From positions 1,922,001 through 1,986,000 of the forward strand of contig NZ_SAUN01000001.1 of the NCBI RefSeq assembly GCF_004011505.1: 64,000 nt of DNA, given 5' to 3'. Both the position numbers and the translations under genes were made by a program. This document shows positions 25,894 through 34,839 of the stretch, one piece after another. The notes under the pieces are model-generated. The model searched no databases and was not told the DNA's origin. It saw only the letters and a program-made list of their open reading frames with translations. The stretch comes from Nonomuraea polychroma (lineage in GTDB: Bacteria > Actinomycetota > Actinomycetes > Streptosporangiales > Streptosporangiaceae). Every line of letters starts with the position of its first letter. The stretch's first letter is position 1.

Positions 25894-26322
25894 ATGGTCG
25901 ACCAGGCGCGTCCCATCGTCCTGCTGCTCGCGAGAATCGCCGTTGGGGCGATCTTCCTCGTGCACGGCTACCAGAAGTTCGCGACCATGGGCATCGCGGG
26001 CACGACCAAGTTCTTCGAGTCCGTCGGCATCCCGCTGGCGGGCGTGGCCGCTCCGGCCGTCGCGGTGCTGGAGGTCGCCGGAGGCCTGGCCCTGATCGTC
26101 GGCGCCGCGCTGCCGGTCGCCGGCACGCTGCTGGCCATCGACATGATCGGCGCGATCGTCTTCGTCCACGCCGCCAACGGCTTCGGCGCCGCGGAAGGCG
26201 GCTACGAGTTCGTCCTGACGCTGGCCGCGGCGAGCCTGGCCATCGGCTTCAGCGGCGGTGGCGCGCTGGCGCTCGACCGCGTGCTCGGCCGGCGCCGCAC
26301 CGCCGACACGGTCTCCGTCTGA
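25894..26322 (+). CDS. DoxX family membrane protein
   Basis: A 142-residue, four-helix membrane protein with the DoxX hallmark LLARIAVGAIFLVHGYQKF, followed by GGLALIVGAALPVAG. The ATG at 25894 has AAGGAGG eight bases ahead; an upstream in-frame ATG at 25852 lies inside the operator and is rejected. DoxX proteins are linked to redox homeostasis in mycobacteria. The MarR gene beside it suggests stress-induced expression. Confidence 0.9.
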   Translation: MVDQARPIVLLLARIAVGAIFLVHGYQKFATMGIAGTTKFFESVGIPLAGVAAPAVAVLEVAGGLALIVGAALPVAGTLLAIDMIGAIVFVHAANGFGAAEGGYEFVLTLAAASLAIGFSGGGALALDRVLGRRRTADTVSV

Positions 26323-26374
26323 CTCCTTCCGGACGCACGTCGGACTCCGTCTGATTCCCGGTTACGGACGCACG
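26313..26374 (+). repeat. Imperfect duplication of doxX gene end
   Basis: CTCCGTCTGA plus GGACGCACG, spanning the doxX stop codon at 26313-26339, recur at 26345-26374 with small changes. This is probably a short tandem duplication of the gene end. No function is evident. Confidence 0.6.
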
Positions 26375-26449
26375 CCGAAGCGCGAGGACCCCGCGTACCC
26401 CGGCTCTTGCAGCCAGGCGTGCGCGGGGTCGGTCATTCCGCCCCGGTGA

Positions 26450-27316
26450 TCACGACAGGTGGGCGCGGATCTGGGTGATGTGCTCGGGAGTCGTCCGGCA
26501 GCAGCCGCCGATCAGCGAGGCGCCCGCCTGCTGCCATTCCTTGGCGGCCTGCCCGAACTCCATCGGATCGGCCAGGCCCAGCCAGCGCCGGTGCCCCGCG
26601 TCCCAGGTCTCGCCCGAGTTCGGGTAGACCACGACGGGCAGTCCGCCGGACAGGCACGCGATCAGCCCGGGGATGTGGCGGGGCGCCGTGCAGTTGGCGC
26701 CGACGGCCACCACCCGCGGATTCCCACTGAACAACGCGGCCGCCTCGCCGATCGGCGTGCCGTCGTTGAGCCGCTCGCCGTCCCGGCAGGAGAAGCTGAC
26801 CCATGCCTTGACCTCGGGCGTGTGCTCCAGCAACCTGGCCAGCGCCCGCGCCTCCGGATAGGACGGAACCGTCTCGCAGGCCAGCAGGTCGGCCCCGGCC
26901 GAGGCGAGGATCTCCCAGCGCGGCAGATGCCACGTGTACAGGCCCTCCTCGTCGAGGTCGTAGTCACCGGTGTACTCGGAGCCGTTGGCCAGGAACGCGC
27001 CGTACGGACCGACCGAGGCCGCCACCAGCCCGCGGCCGGCCTGGTCGCGGGCCTGCCCGGCCAGCACGACCGACATCCTGATCAGCGACTCCGCCTGCGC
27101 CGCGCCCAGGCCCCGCCGCATGAAACCCTCGATCGTGGCCTGATAGCTCGCGGTGATGGCCACGTCGGCCCCCGCCGCGAAGTAGTCGGCGTGCGCCTGC
27201 CGGATCAGCTCCGGCCGCTCCAGCAGCAGCCGCGCCGACCAGAGATCGTCGCTGAGGTCGGCGCCGAGCCGTTCGAGGTGGGTGGACAGGCCCCCGTCCA
27301 GCACAAGTGTGGTCAC
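26450..27316 (-). CDS. mmuM: Homocysteine S-methyltransferase
   Basis: The 288-residue protein has the S-methyltransferase barrel with the zinc Cys in VGANCTAPRH and the C-terminal pair in LIGGCCRTTPEHI. The N-terminal LVLDGGLSTHLE and ITASYQAT are also typical of MmuM. It methylates homocysteine from S-methylmethionine or SAM. The GTG start overlaps the stop of the upstream phosphatase gene (GTGA), so the two are translated together. Confidence 0.93.
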   Translation of the reverse strand: MTTLVLDGGLSTHLERLGADLSDDLWSARLLLERPELIRQAHADYFAAGADVAITASYQATIEGFMRRGLGAAQAESLIRMSVVLAGQARDQAGRGLVAASVGPYGAFLANGSEYTGDYDLDEEGLYTWHLPRWEILASAGADLLACETVPSYPEARALARLLEHTPEVKAWVSFSCRDGERLNDGTPIGEAAALFSGNPRVVAVGANCTAPRHIPGLIACLSGGLPVVVYPNSGETWDAGHRRWLGLADPMEFGQAAKEWQQAGASLIGGCCRTTPEHITQIRAHLS

Positions 27317-28146
27317 CCATCCAGGGTAAGAGGCGCCGGAGGGTGGGCGGGGAAGGCGCTGATCACCTGGTCGAGCAGGACCGGCGTGTCCTCGGGCGAG
27401 TCCACCGTGAAGTCCGCCCGGCGCGCCAGCTCGTCACCCGTCTCCCCGTTGGCCACCGCGACCCGCACGCCCATGAACCCGGGATCCCGTTCCTCCTGGC
27501 AGCGCAACGCGTCGAACGCGCGGCCGTCGGAGATGTCGTCGCCGAAATACCAGGCGCGGGTCAGCGTCTCGGCCTCCCGGGCGACGACCGTGCCCTTGTC
27601 GCGCTCCACCGGCGGCCGCAGCTCCACCACCATGCGGCCGTGCTGCTCGCGCAGGCCCAGCTCCGCCGCCTTGGCCGACGCCCACCGCTCCACCGCGCCA
27701 CGCAGCGCGGGCACGGAGCGGTAGTGCAGCGACACCATCAGCGCCTTGTCCTCGATCAGGATCTCGCCCGGCAGATCCCGGGCGGCGTCCGCGGCCAGCC
27801 GGCGCATGACCGGGGCCCACGGCTCGGCTTCGGTGTCGGTACGCACCCGGCCGTCGACGACGGTCTGCATGCCGTACAGGCCGAACAGGGCCACCTGCGG
27901 CGCGCGCGAGAACCGCTCGCACAGGAAGGCGGCCGGACGGGCCGAGACCACGGCGACCCTGCCCACCAGGCTCGTCAGCGCCTGCAACCGCTCCACCGCC
28001 CCCGGAACGGGGCGCACGGCGCCGGGATCTCGCATGATCGGCGCGATCGTGCCGTCGAAGTCGAAGAAGAAACCCGATTTCCGGCTCTCGGCAACGGTGG
28101 CCGACACTGCTTCGACGAAGCGGAGCGGGGCGCGAGGGGTCGCCAT
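27313..28146 (-). CDS. otsB: Trehalose-6-phosphate phosphatase
   Basis: A HAD-superfamily enzyme with the nucleophile motif FFFDFDGTIAPI, motif II VVSARP, the Lys in RDKGTVV, and motif IV YFGDDISDGRAF. Cap residues such as LFGLYGMQ match OtsB. It removes phosphate from trehalose-6-phosphate. I start at the ATG at 28146. An in-frame GTG at 28191 adds 15 poorly conserved residues. No OtsA synthase gene is in the window. Confidence 0.88.
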   Translation of the reverse strand: MATPRAPLRFVEAVSATVAESRKSGFFFDFDGTIAPIMRDPGAVRPVPGAVERLQALTSLVGRVAVVSARPAAFLCERFSRAPQVALFGLYGMQTVVDGRVRTDTEAEPWAPVMRRLAADAARDLPGEILIEDKALMVSLHYRSVPALRGAVERWASAKAAELGLREQHGRMVVELRPPVERDKGTVVAREAETLTRAWYFGDDISDGRAFDALRCQEERDPGFMGVRVAVANGETGDELARRADFTVDSPEDTPVLLDQVISAFPAHPPAPLTLDG

Positions 28147-28306
28147 GGTCGTGACGATAGAACAGCCTGATCGGCCCGGATAGGCGCTCATCCGATATTC
28201 GGCCGTGGTTCAGACCGCGGCCACGCCGGCCACGGCGTGCCCCGCCCCTGCCGCCATGGGCAGGGACGGGGCGTGCCACACGTCCGGTGGGGCCTCTGGC
28301 GAGACG

Positions 28307-30817
28307 TCAGGGGCGCTTCCAGAACGGCGGGCGAGGGCCGCCGCCGGGCTGCGGGCCGCCCGGCTGCCCGCCACCGGAGGGGTCGCCGCCCGGCTGCCCG
28401 CCGCCGGAAGGGTCGCCGAGGGGTCCGGGGCGCGGCTTGGGCCGTGGCGGCGGTACGGTGCCGGCGATCAGGGCCCTGAGGACCGCGATGGCGTGGCCGT
28501 GCAGCGCCTGGGCGTCCGCGCCCGGTTGTTCGGCCGCTTCGAGCTCGCGAGCCAGCCTGGTCAGCTCCTCCTCGCCGCCCAGGTACTCCGCGAGCGCCGC
28601 CAGCCGCGACCCCAGGTCGGCCAGGTACAGCAGATCGGGCGCGGGCAGCGCTGTGAGCCGATCCAGCTCGGCCTCGAGCTGCGGCCGGACCGATTCAAGC
28701 CGGCCCGCGGGACGCGGCCCCGGAGCGAATCTCGGCCCCCCGAGCCGCCCCCCGGAACCGGGCCGGGGACCGGGCTTGGGCACGCCGCCGCGACGCCGCC
28801 AGCGGATGCCCTCATCGGGCTCGCCGGAGGGAGGGGCACCGGGCGCGGGCATCGGCGGCTGCCGCCCGGTGAGATCCGGCGCCCCGCCACCGGCCAGCTC
28901 GGCGGCGCCGAACCCGGGCTGGGCCGGCCGCATCCTCGGCGCGGCCGCGGGCATGGCCATCATCGCGGTGTGCGCCGTCAAGCCGCCCCCCATCATCGGC
29001 GCGGCCTGCGGCAGCTCCCAGCCGCTCGGCGGCTCGACCGGCTGGATGACGCGGTGCTCGGGCCCGCCGTCGGCCACCTGCCTGGTGTCGATCGCCACGT
29101 ACGCGGTGAAGCGGCAGAGCACGCCGTGCTCGAGCGACGTCTGGACGATGCGCGACTCGAGGTCGTGCTCGCCCATGGCGTACCGGTCCTCCAGCTCCCG
29201 CAGGTGGGCGCGGGCCCAGACGGCGCGGATGGCCGGATTGTCCACCCTGACCCCCTCGACCTGCTCCTCCCACGGCCCCCCGGCGGCCATCCCGCGTACG
29301 GTCACCGACGAGCCCTCGCGGTAGCGGCCGTACACGCGCAGCGGCACGCCCGGGAAGATCGACCCGAGATGCGTGACCGTGCCCGGCTCCACCTCCAGCC
29401 CCTTGAGGGACAGGCCGGTCACCAGGGGAGCGCCGATCCTGCGGTGGATGTGGTCCATGGCGGCGTCGAGCCGGTCCTCCGACTCCACCAGCTCGCACCG
29501 GCCCGCGCCGAGCCCGGCGAGCCGGCCGAGGAAGCCGGCGTTCACGGCCCGGTCGATGCCGACCGTGTGCACGCGCATGGCCGACAACGCGCCGCCCGCC
29601 TGCTCCAGGATCTGGTCATCGTTGCCCACCTGGCCGTCGGTGACCAGCACCACGACCCGCTCCCGTTCGGCCTGGGCGCCCAGCAGGGCGACGGCCTGGC
29701 GCAGCGGCTCCAGCAATTCGGTGCCGCCCCGGGCATCGACGCGCGCGAGGTGCTCGACGGCGCGGTACCGGTTGCGGTCCGACGCCTCCATCAGCCCTTC
29801 GAACGCCCGCTCCACCACTGAGTCGAAGGTCAGCACCGCGAACCGGTCCTGCGGCGTCAGCGTGTCCACGATCCGCGCCGCGGCCCGGCGCGCGGCCACC
29901 ATCTTCCAGCCGGCCATGCTGCCCGAGCGGTCGAGCAGCAGCACCAGGTCGCGCGGCGTGCGCGTGGACTCCAGCGGCGGTGGCACGACGGTGAGGGCGA
30001 ACGTTCCGCCTTGATCGGCCGGGCCGTGAAGCTGCAGCGACGTGGACGCGTCGAACGACATCCGCAGGATGAAGTCCCGATCCAGCCGCTCGCCCGGACG
30101 CAACCGCAGCGTGCGGCCCTCCTCCTCGACCACGTGCAGGCTGGAGGCCAGCTCGCGCAACTCCAGCCCGGCGGCGTCGACGGTCGCGGCGAGCGACAGG
30201 CGCACCGGGTTGGGGAAGCCGGGCAGCAGCACGGGCGGGCTGATCCTGGACGCGTCCGGCACGGCGTCGGTGTCGGGCACGACGCCGTCACCCGCGGGCG
30301 GGCCGTCGATCGGGGTGCCGGGGATGTAGCGCGGTGCCACCACCAGCGGGAAGCGGAACGTGGCCGCTCCGTCCTCGTACGGCAGCGGCTGGCTCATCGT
30401 CAGCCGCACCGAGACGTGCTCGCCGGGCAGGATGTTGCCCACCCTGATCGTGAACACGTCGGGCCGGTCCTCCTCGGCGATCGCGGCCCGCCTGCCCTCC
30501 CGCAGCGCCTTGTCGTAGTCCGCTCTGGCCTGGCCCCGCTCCTTCAGCACGCCCTCGACCACCCGGTCGTCGGCCTCCATCCGGAACCCGGTCACGGCCG
30601 CCCGGTCGGGCAGCGGGAAGACGTACGTGGCCTCCAGCGTGACGTCGAACGGGTTCCTGAACCCCTGCGTGACCTCGACGCCGGCGATGAGGCCCGAGAT
30701 GTCCGCCGTCACGTCCACGCTCTCCAGCGGCAGGTTGCCGCGCTCGGTCAGCAGCGCGCCGAACCCGGCGTCCGGCACCGGCAGGCACCGTGCGGGCTCC
30801 AGCGAAGTGATCTTCAT
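28307..30817 (-). CDS. VIT and vWA domain protein
   Basis: The 836-residue protein has an N-terminal VIT domain (residues about 20-150, with VEVTQGFRNPFDVTLEATY) and a von Willebrand A domain. The vWA metal site is LLLDRSGSM (about residues 293-301), with conserved Thr and Asp later (LVTDGQVGND). The second half is Pro/Gly-rich, with a repeated PSGGGQPGG segment at the end. There is no signal peptide, so it is probably cytoplasmic. It is the inter-alpha-trypsin-like scaffold type found in bacteria, with unknown partners. ATGA overlap links it to the MerR gene. Confidence 0.88.
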   Translation of the reverse strand: MKITSLEPARCLPVPDAGFGALLTERGNLPLESVDVTADISGLIAGVEVTQGFRNPFDVTLEATYVFPLPDRAAVTGFRMEADDRVVEGVLKERGQARADYDKALREGRRAAIAEEDRPDVFTIRVGNILPGEHVSVRLTMSQPLPYEDGAATFRFPLVVAPRYIPGTPIDGPPAGDGVVPDTDAVPDASRISPPVLLPGFPNPVRLSLAATVDAAGLELRELASSLHVVEEEGRTLRLRPGERLDRDFILRMSFDASTSLQLHGPADQGGTFALTVVPPPLESTRTPRDLVLLLDRSGSMAGWKMVAARRAAARIVDTLTPQDRFAVLTFDSVVERAFEGLMEASDRNRYRAVEHLARVDARGGTELLEPLRQAVALLGAQAERERVVVLVTDGQVGNDDQILEQAGGALSAMRVHTVGIDRAVNAGFLGRLAGLGAGRCELVESEDRLDAAMDHIHRRIGAPLVTGLSLKGLEVEPGTVTHLGSIFPGVPLRVYGRYREGSSVTVRGMAAGGPWEEQVEGVRVDNPAIRAVWARAHLRELEDRYAMGEHDLESRIVQTSLEHGVLCRFTAYVAIDTRQVADGGPEHRVIQPVEPPSGWELPQAAPMMGGGLTAHTAMMAMPAAAPRMRPAQPGFGAAELAGGGAPDLTGRQPPMPAPGAPPSGEPDEGIRWRRRGGVPKPGPRPGSGGRLGGPRFAPGPRPAGRLESVRPQLEAELDRLTALPAPDLLYLADLGSRLAALAEYLGGEEELTRLARELEAAEQPGADAQALHGHAIAVLRALIAGTVPPPRPKPRPGPLGDPSGGGQPGGDPSGGGQPGGPQPGGGPRPPFWKRP

Positions 30818-31656
30818 AGCAGCTCCCTCTCTTCGAGCACCGCGAGCAGCGGTCCCGCCGCCGCCAGCACCGCCTGTACGTCCTCCTCGGACGGGATGCG
30901 CCCGACGTCCAGCACCAGCCTCACCCCATCACCCAATCTGACTCCGACGACCAGAGCCCCGGCACTCCCGTCCCCTACCGGCACGCGAAGCGGCCTGGCT
31001 GCTTCGTCGCGTTCGTCCCGCTTTTCCCGCTCGGTCCGCAGCCCGTCGGCCGTCCCGCTGCCGGACGCGGCGCGATGCGCGCCGTCCATGCCGGGCCGCT
31101 CGGCCCAGAACCGGCCCCTGACCGCCTCGTCGCCGCCTCGTGCTCCAGCGTCGGCCCGCATGTCCGCAAGTCCGCGCTCGCCGGTCTCGACACCGCCGCC
31201 TGAGCCGCCGGCACCGGCCGAGCCGCCGGCACCGGCCGAGCCGCCCGCGCCTGTCGTGCGGCGGTCGTCCTGTGGGGGAGACGTGTCCGTGAGCCCCGCC
31301 AGGGCCGCCGCTTCCTCCAGCGCCGCGGCGGCGCCCGTCACCGGTCCCGTGATGCCCGCCGCGTCCTCCAGCATCCGATCCGTGGCCCCCGCCAAAGCCG
31401 TCTGGATCTCCGCGATCGAGTGGCCCGCCGCCTGCAGCCGCTTGATGGCCACCAGTTGCAGCAGGTGCCGCCGCCCGTACTGGGCGATCCTGCCGCGCCG
31501 GGTCAGGGGCGGGTCGACGAGGCCGATCGTCGTATACCACCTGATCAGCCGCTCTCCAGGCACGTCGCGTACCCGGCCGTTGGCCTGCGCGCTGCCGGCG
31601 CGCAGCGCCTGGGCCGCGTGCTCGGCCAGCTCGCCGATCGTCCAGGTGTCGCTCAT
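30814..31656 (-). CDS. MerR family transcriptional regulator with Gly/Ala repeat linker
   Basis: An N-terminal MerR-type winged helix (WTIGELAEHAAQAL, then RLIRWYTTIGLVDPPLTRRGRIAQYG) is followed by a helical region. A Gly-Ser-Ala linker with two GGSAGA repeats (about residues 135-155) leads to a C-terminal VGVRLGDGVRLVLDVG fold that is not a known drug-binding domain. It overlaps and precedes the VIT/vWA gene in one operon. A strong palindrome lies just before its start. Confidence 0.85.
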   Translation of the reverse strand: MSDTWTIGELAEHAAQALRAGSAQANGRVRDVPGERLIRWYTTIGLVDPPLTRRGRIAQYGRRHLLQLVAIKRLQAAGHSIAEIQTALAGATDRMLEDAAGITGPVTGAAAALEEAAALAGLTDTSPPQDDRRTTGAGGSAGAGGSAGAGGSGGGVETGERGLADMRADAGARGGDEAVRGRFWAERPGMDGAHRAASGSGTADGLRTEREKRDERDEAARPLRVPVGDGSAGALVVGVRLGDGVRLVLDVGRIPSEEDVQAVLAAAGPLLAVLEERELL

Positions 31657-31664
31657 ACCTCCAC

Positions 31665-31691
31665 AATGACACTGTCATTATTACACTGTCA
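31665..31691. promoter_or_regulatory. Palindromic operator AATGACA-C-TGTCATT and direct repeat
   Basis: A perfect 15-bp palindrome (31665-31679) sits eight bases upstream of the merR start. Its ACACTGTCA half recurs at 31683-31691, 14 bases on. On the minus strand the second copy forms a TTGACA hexamer that could serve as -35. This fits autoregulation by MerR. Whether the divergent dps gene at 31777 is also controlled is open. Confidence 0.65.
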
Positions 31692-31776
31692 ACGTTAGCG
31701 ACTCGGAGGATTGGGCACGGGGATGGTGGTACGGAAATAAGCGGATAAGTCGTATAAAACGGGGAGGAACTACGAC

Positions 31777-32244
31777 ATGGCCACGATCACCGGTCCACTC
31801 TCGGGAGACGCCAAGAACACGGTCGCGGAGGCCCTGCAGGGCGCCCTGGTCGATCTCATAGATCTGTCGCTGGTCGCCAAGCAGGCACACTGGAACCTCA
31901 TCGGCTCCCACTTCCGCTCGGTCCACCTCCAGCTCGACAAGGTCACGGACCTGGCGCGGACGCACATGGACACGATCGCCGAGCGCGCGGTCGCGCTCGG
32001 GGCCAATCCGGACGGCCGCGCCGCCACGATCGCCAAGTCGAGCAGGCTCGCGCAGTTCGACAGCGGCTGGGTGGAGGACGGCAAGGTCCTTGCGACGATC
32101 ATCGACATCCTGGACGGCATCAGCAGGCGCATGCACGAACGCGTCCGGGCCACCGACGAGGCGGACCCGGTCAGCCAGGACCTGCTCATCTCCGTGGCGC
32201 AGGACATCGACAAGCAGCACTGGATGTTCCAGGCCATGAGCTGA
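31777..32244 (+). CDS. dps: Dps/ferritin-like DNA-binding protein
   Basis: A 155-residue ferritin-like protein with the Dps signature KQAHWNLIGSHFRSVH, then the ferroxidase partner HMDTIAERAVALG. The family forms dodecamers that oxidise and store iron and shield DNA in starvation. The N-terminal tail is short and has no Lys cluster. GGGGAGGAA lies before the ATG and a terminator follows. Confidence 0.93.
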   Translation: MATITGPLSGDAKNTVAEALQGALVDLIDLSLVAKQAHWNLIGSHFRSVHLQLDKVTDLARTHMDTIAERAVALGANPDGRAATIAKSSRLAQFDSGWVEDGKVLATIIDILDGISRRMHERVRATDEADPVSQDLLISVAQDIDKQHWMFQAMS

Positions 32245-32272
32245 GCAGAGCGCCAGGGCCCAGAGACCGGGG

Positions 32273-32305
32273 GAGCCCGGGAGCCGCGGCGGCGGCCCCG
32301 GGCTC
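32273..32305 (+). terminator. GC-rich hairpin after dps
   Basis: GAGCCCGGG (32273-32281) pairs perfectly with CCCGGGCTC (32297-32305) over a 15-base loop, about 30 bases after the dps stop. The T tract is weak. Actinobacterial terminators often lack it. Confidence 0.6.
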
Positions 32306-32366
32306 TCGTCTGCCGTAAGCGGCACGTAAGAAGTGATCATCTCTTGTCGATCTAGCGTGCCGGGAT

Positions 32367-33008
32367 ATGGACAGTCGCCCGCAGATCGTCGTGCTCGCCA
32401 AGCGGCCGCGCCCCGGCCACGTGAAGACCCGCCTGACGCCGCCGTACACGCCGGAGGAGGCGGCCGAGCTGGCCGCGGAGGCGCTCCGCGACACCCTGGA
32501 CGCCGTCGCGGCCACCCCCGCGGCGGCCCGCGTGCTGGTGACCGACGACCCGGGGCCGGGCGCGGCACCGGACGGGTTCGAGGTGATCGCGCAACGCGGC
32601 GACGGCCTGGACGAGCGCCTGGCCTGGGCCTTCGAGGACGTCTATGCCCGCCGCCGCCTCCCTGTCCTGCTCGTCGGCATGGACACCCCGCAGATCACCG
32701 GCACGCTGCTGACTCGGGCCGCGACCGCGCTCCAGGAGCACGACGCCGTGTTCGGCCCGGCCGCCGACGGCGGATTCTGGCTGCTGGGGCTGCGCCGGCC
32801 GGACCCCGGCCTGCTCCTCGGCGTTCCCATGTCCAGGCCGGACACGGGCGCCGAACAGTTGCGCCGGCTGCGCGGCCGGTCGGTGGCCACGATGCCGCTG
32901 CTCACCGACGTGGACGACGCCGCCGCCGCTCGCGCGGTCGCCGAGCGGGCGCCGCACACCCGCTTCGCCGCCACCCTGGCCCGCCTCGGCGCCGGAGCGG
33001 CGAGGTGA
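32367..33008 (+). CDS. DUF2064 / TIGR04282-like glycosyltransferase
   Basis: The 213-residue protein has the nucleotidyl-transferase-like start IVVLAKRPRPGHVKTRL, then LLVGMDTPQIT and the AADGGFWLLGLR block that marks the DUF2064 family. Members are A-type glycosyltransferases, some in arsenosugar-type clusters, but no arsenic genes lie here. Its stop overlaps the next gene (GTGA). In actinobacteria the pair DUF2064 plus methyltransferase recurs with a molybdoprotein. Such a molybdoprotein is in this window but 14 kb away. Confidence 0.85.
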   Translation: MDSRPQIVVLAKRPRPGHVKTRLTPPYTPEEAAELAAEALRDTLDAVAATPAAARVLVTDDPGPGAAPDGFEVIAQRGDGLDERLAWAFEDVYARRRLPVLLVGMDTPQITGTLLTRAATALQEHDAVFGPAADGGFWLLGLRRPDPGLLLGVPMSRPDTGAEQLRRLRGRSVATMPLLTDVDDAAAARAVAERAPHTRFAATLARLGAGAAR

Positions 33009-33616
33009 TCGGACGGCTCTACGCGCATTCCCTGAACGGAGCCGAGATCGACATCGAGGGCGAGGACGGCCGCCGCCGCCCCCTCGACGCCATGCGCTGG
33101 CTGGATCCCATCGACGGGGACGAGGCCATGCTGTCGCGCTGCGCCGGCCCGACCCTGGACGTCGGCTCCGGCCCGGGACGGCTGACGGTCGAGCTGGCCA
33201 GGCGGGGCGTGGCCGCGCTCGGCATCGACGTCACCCCGCACGCGGTACGGCTGACCCGGCGGGCCGGCGGCCTGGCCCTGTGCCGTGACGTGTTCGGGCG
33301 AGTGCCGGGCGTGGGCCGGTGGGCGACGGCGTTGCTGGCGGACGGCAACATCGGCATCGGCGGCGATCCGGCCGCCCTGCTGCGCAGGATGCGCGAGCTG
33401 GTGCGCCCCGGCGGCGAGGTGATCGCGGAAGTGGCCCCGCCGGACATGCCGAGCACGGTCGAACGGGTGCGGCTGCGTCACGGTGCCGTCACCGGCCCCT
33501 GGTTCCGCTGGGCCGGCGTCTCCGTCTCCGACGTGCCGGCGCTGGCCCGCGGGAGCGGCTTCACGGTCACCGACCGTCACGAGGAGGCCGGACGCTGGTT
33601 CGCGTATCTCCGCTAG
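33005..33616 (+). CDS. Class I SAM-dependent methyltransferase
   Basis: The 203-residue protein has the glycine loop LDVGSGPGRLTVELARRG and the acidic GIDVTPHAV. The following strands match the Rossmann-like fold, with VIAEVAPP near motif VI. The GTG start overlaps the DUF2064 stop, so the two act together. A small N-terminal extension precedes the fold. The substrate is unknown. Confidence 0.82.
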   Translation: MIGRLYAHSLNGAEIDIEGEDGRRRPLDAMRWLDPIDGDEAMLSRCAGPTLDVGSGPGRLTVELARRGVAALGIDVTPHAVRLTRRAGGLALCRDVFGRVPGVGRWATALLADGNIGIGGDPAALLRRMRELVRPGGEVIAEVAPPDMPSTVERVRLRHGAVTGPWFRWAGVSVSDVPALARGSGFTVTDRHEEAGRWFAYLR

Positions 33617-33750
33617 CTCGTACGCAACGTCACCGCCACGTGATGATCGCGGGCCAGGCTCCCGGGGTTTGCGCAGAGTTTGATGTCGCGAGTCCCTGCC
33701 ATTCATGTCGGTGCGGTCGACTAGCGTGGCACCTAGAGGGAGGCCCCACG

Positions 33751-34773
33751 ATGTCCCACAAGACTCTCCTCCGCACGGGCCCGCTCTTGCCGGGCGGCGT
33801 CAGCCCATACGGGCCGCTCGGCCTGCCGGGCGCCGTCGGTCTCGCGCTGCCCTCGGGGTTCACCGGCCGGGTCGTGGCCCGTTCGGGTCACAAGGTCGCC
33901 GGCCTCACCTGGCACGCGGCGCCCGACGGCGGCGCCTGCTTCCCTGACGGCGACGGCTGGATCTACGTGTCCAATTCCGAGCTCCCCCTGCTCGGCGGCG
34001 CGTCCGCGCTGCGGTTCCGCGGCGACGGCAGCGTCGGCGACGCCTACCGCATCCTGTCGGGCACCGACCTCAACTGCGCAGGCGGCGCCACGCCCTGGCA
34101 CACCTGGTTGTCGTGCGAGCTCGGCCACCGCGGCCGCGTCTTCGAGTGCGACCCCTACGGTGCCCGCGCCGCCCGCCCGCGCCTGGCCATGGGCCGCTTC
34201 AAACACGAGGCGGCGGCCTGCGACCCCGAGCGCGGCGTGGTCTACATGACCGAGGACGAGCCCGACGGCTGCTTCTATCGGTTCAGGCCGGGCGACTGGG
34301 GCGACCTGACCGAGGGCACGCTGGAGGTGCTGTGCTCCTCCGGTGGCTGGCGGGTGGTGCCGTCGCCGGCGGCACTGCTGCAGGAGACCCGCCACCAGGT
34401 CGAGGACGCCCGCCACTTCGACGGCGGCGACGGCTGCCACTACGCGGGCGGCGTCTGCTACTTCACCACCAAGAGTGACACGGGCCTGTGGGCCTACGAC
34501 GCGCAGACGTCCACGCTGGACCGGCTGTGCGAGGGCGTGCGCGCCATCACGGCCGCGCCGTCCGGCGATCTCTACGTGGCCAGGGAGACGACGCAGATCG
34601 ACGTCATCGCGCCGGACCGGGCGGTCACGCCGTTCCTCAGGCTGGAGGGGCACGAGGGGGCCGAGCTGACCGGGCTGGCGTTCTCGCCGCGTGGCGACCG
34701 GCTCTACTTCTCCGCCAGGCGCGGCCGCACCGAGGGACACACGTTCGAGGTGACCGGCCCCTTCCGCGGCTAG
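33751..34773 (+). CDS. PhoX-like (DUF839) protein
   Basis: A 340-residue protein with PhoX family blocks: YVSNSELPL, NCAGGATPWHTWLSCE, KHEAAACDPERG and YMTEDEPDGCFYRF. In PhoX these regions hold iron and calcium ligands of an alkaline phosphatase. The version here is shorter than classical PhoX (about 600 residues) and has no clear signal peptide, so the activity may differ. The ATG at 33751 has GAGGGAGG nine bases ahead. Confidence 0.85.
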   Translation: MSHKTLLRTGPLLPGGVSPYGPLGLPGAVGLALPSGFTGRVVARSGHKVAGLTWHAAPDGGACFPDGDGWIYVSNSELPLLGGASALRFRGDGSVGDAYRILSGTDLNCAGGATPWHTWLSCELGHRGRVFECDPYGARAARPRLAMGRFKHEAAACDPERGVVYMTEDEPDGCFYRFRPGDWGDLTEGTLEVLCSSGGWRVVPSPAALLQETRHQVEDARHFDGGDGCHYAGGVCYFTTKSDTGLWAYDAQTSTLDRLCEGVRAITAAPSGDLYVARETTQIDVIAPDRAVTPFLRLEGHEGAELTGLAFSPRGDRLYFSARRGRTEGHTFEVTGPFRG

Positions 34774-34839
34774 CCCGCCGTCCCCGCACGTCACCGTGAC
34801 CGGCGGCCCAGGCTCCTTCACCTCGTGAGGGGTGAGGGA

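Noticed and set aside
32367..33616. Arsenosugar biosynthesis cluster
   Set aside because: The DUF2064 and methyltransferase pair recalls such clusters by family name, but no ArsM, ArsR, radical SAM or arsenic gene is nearby.
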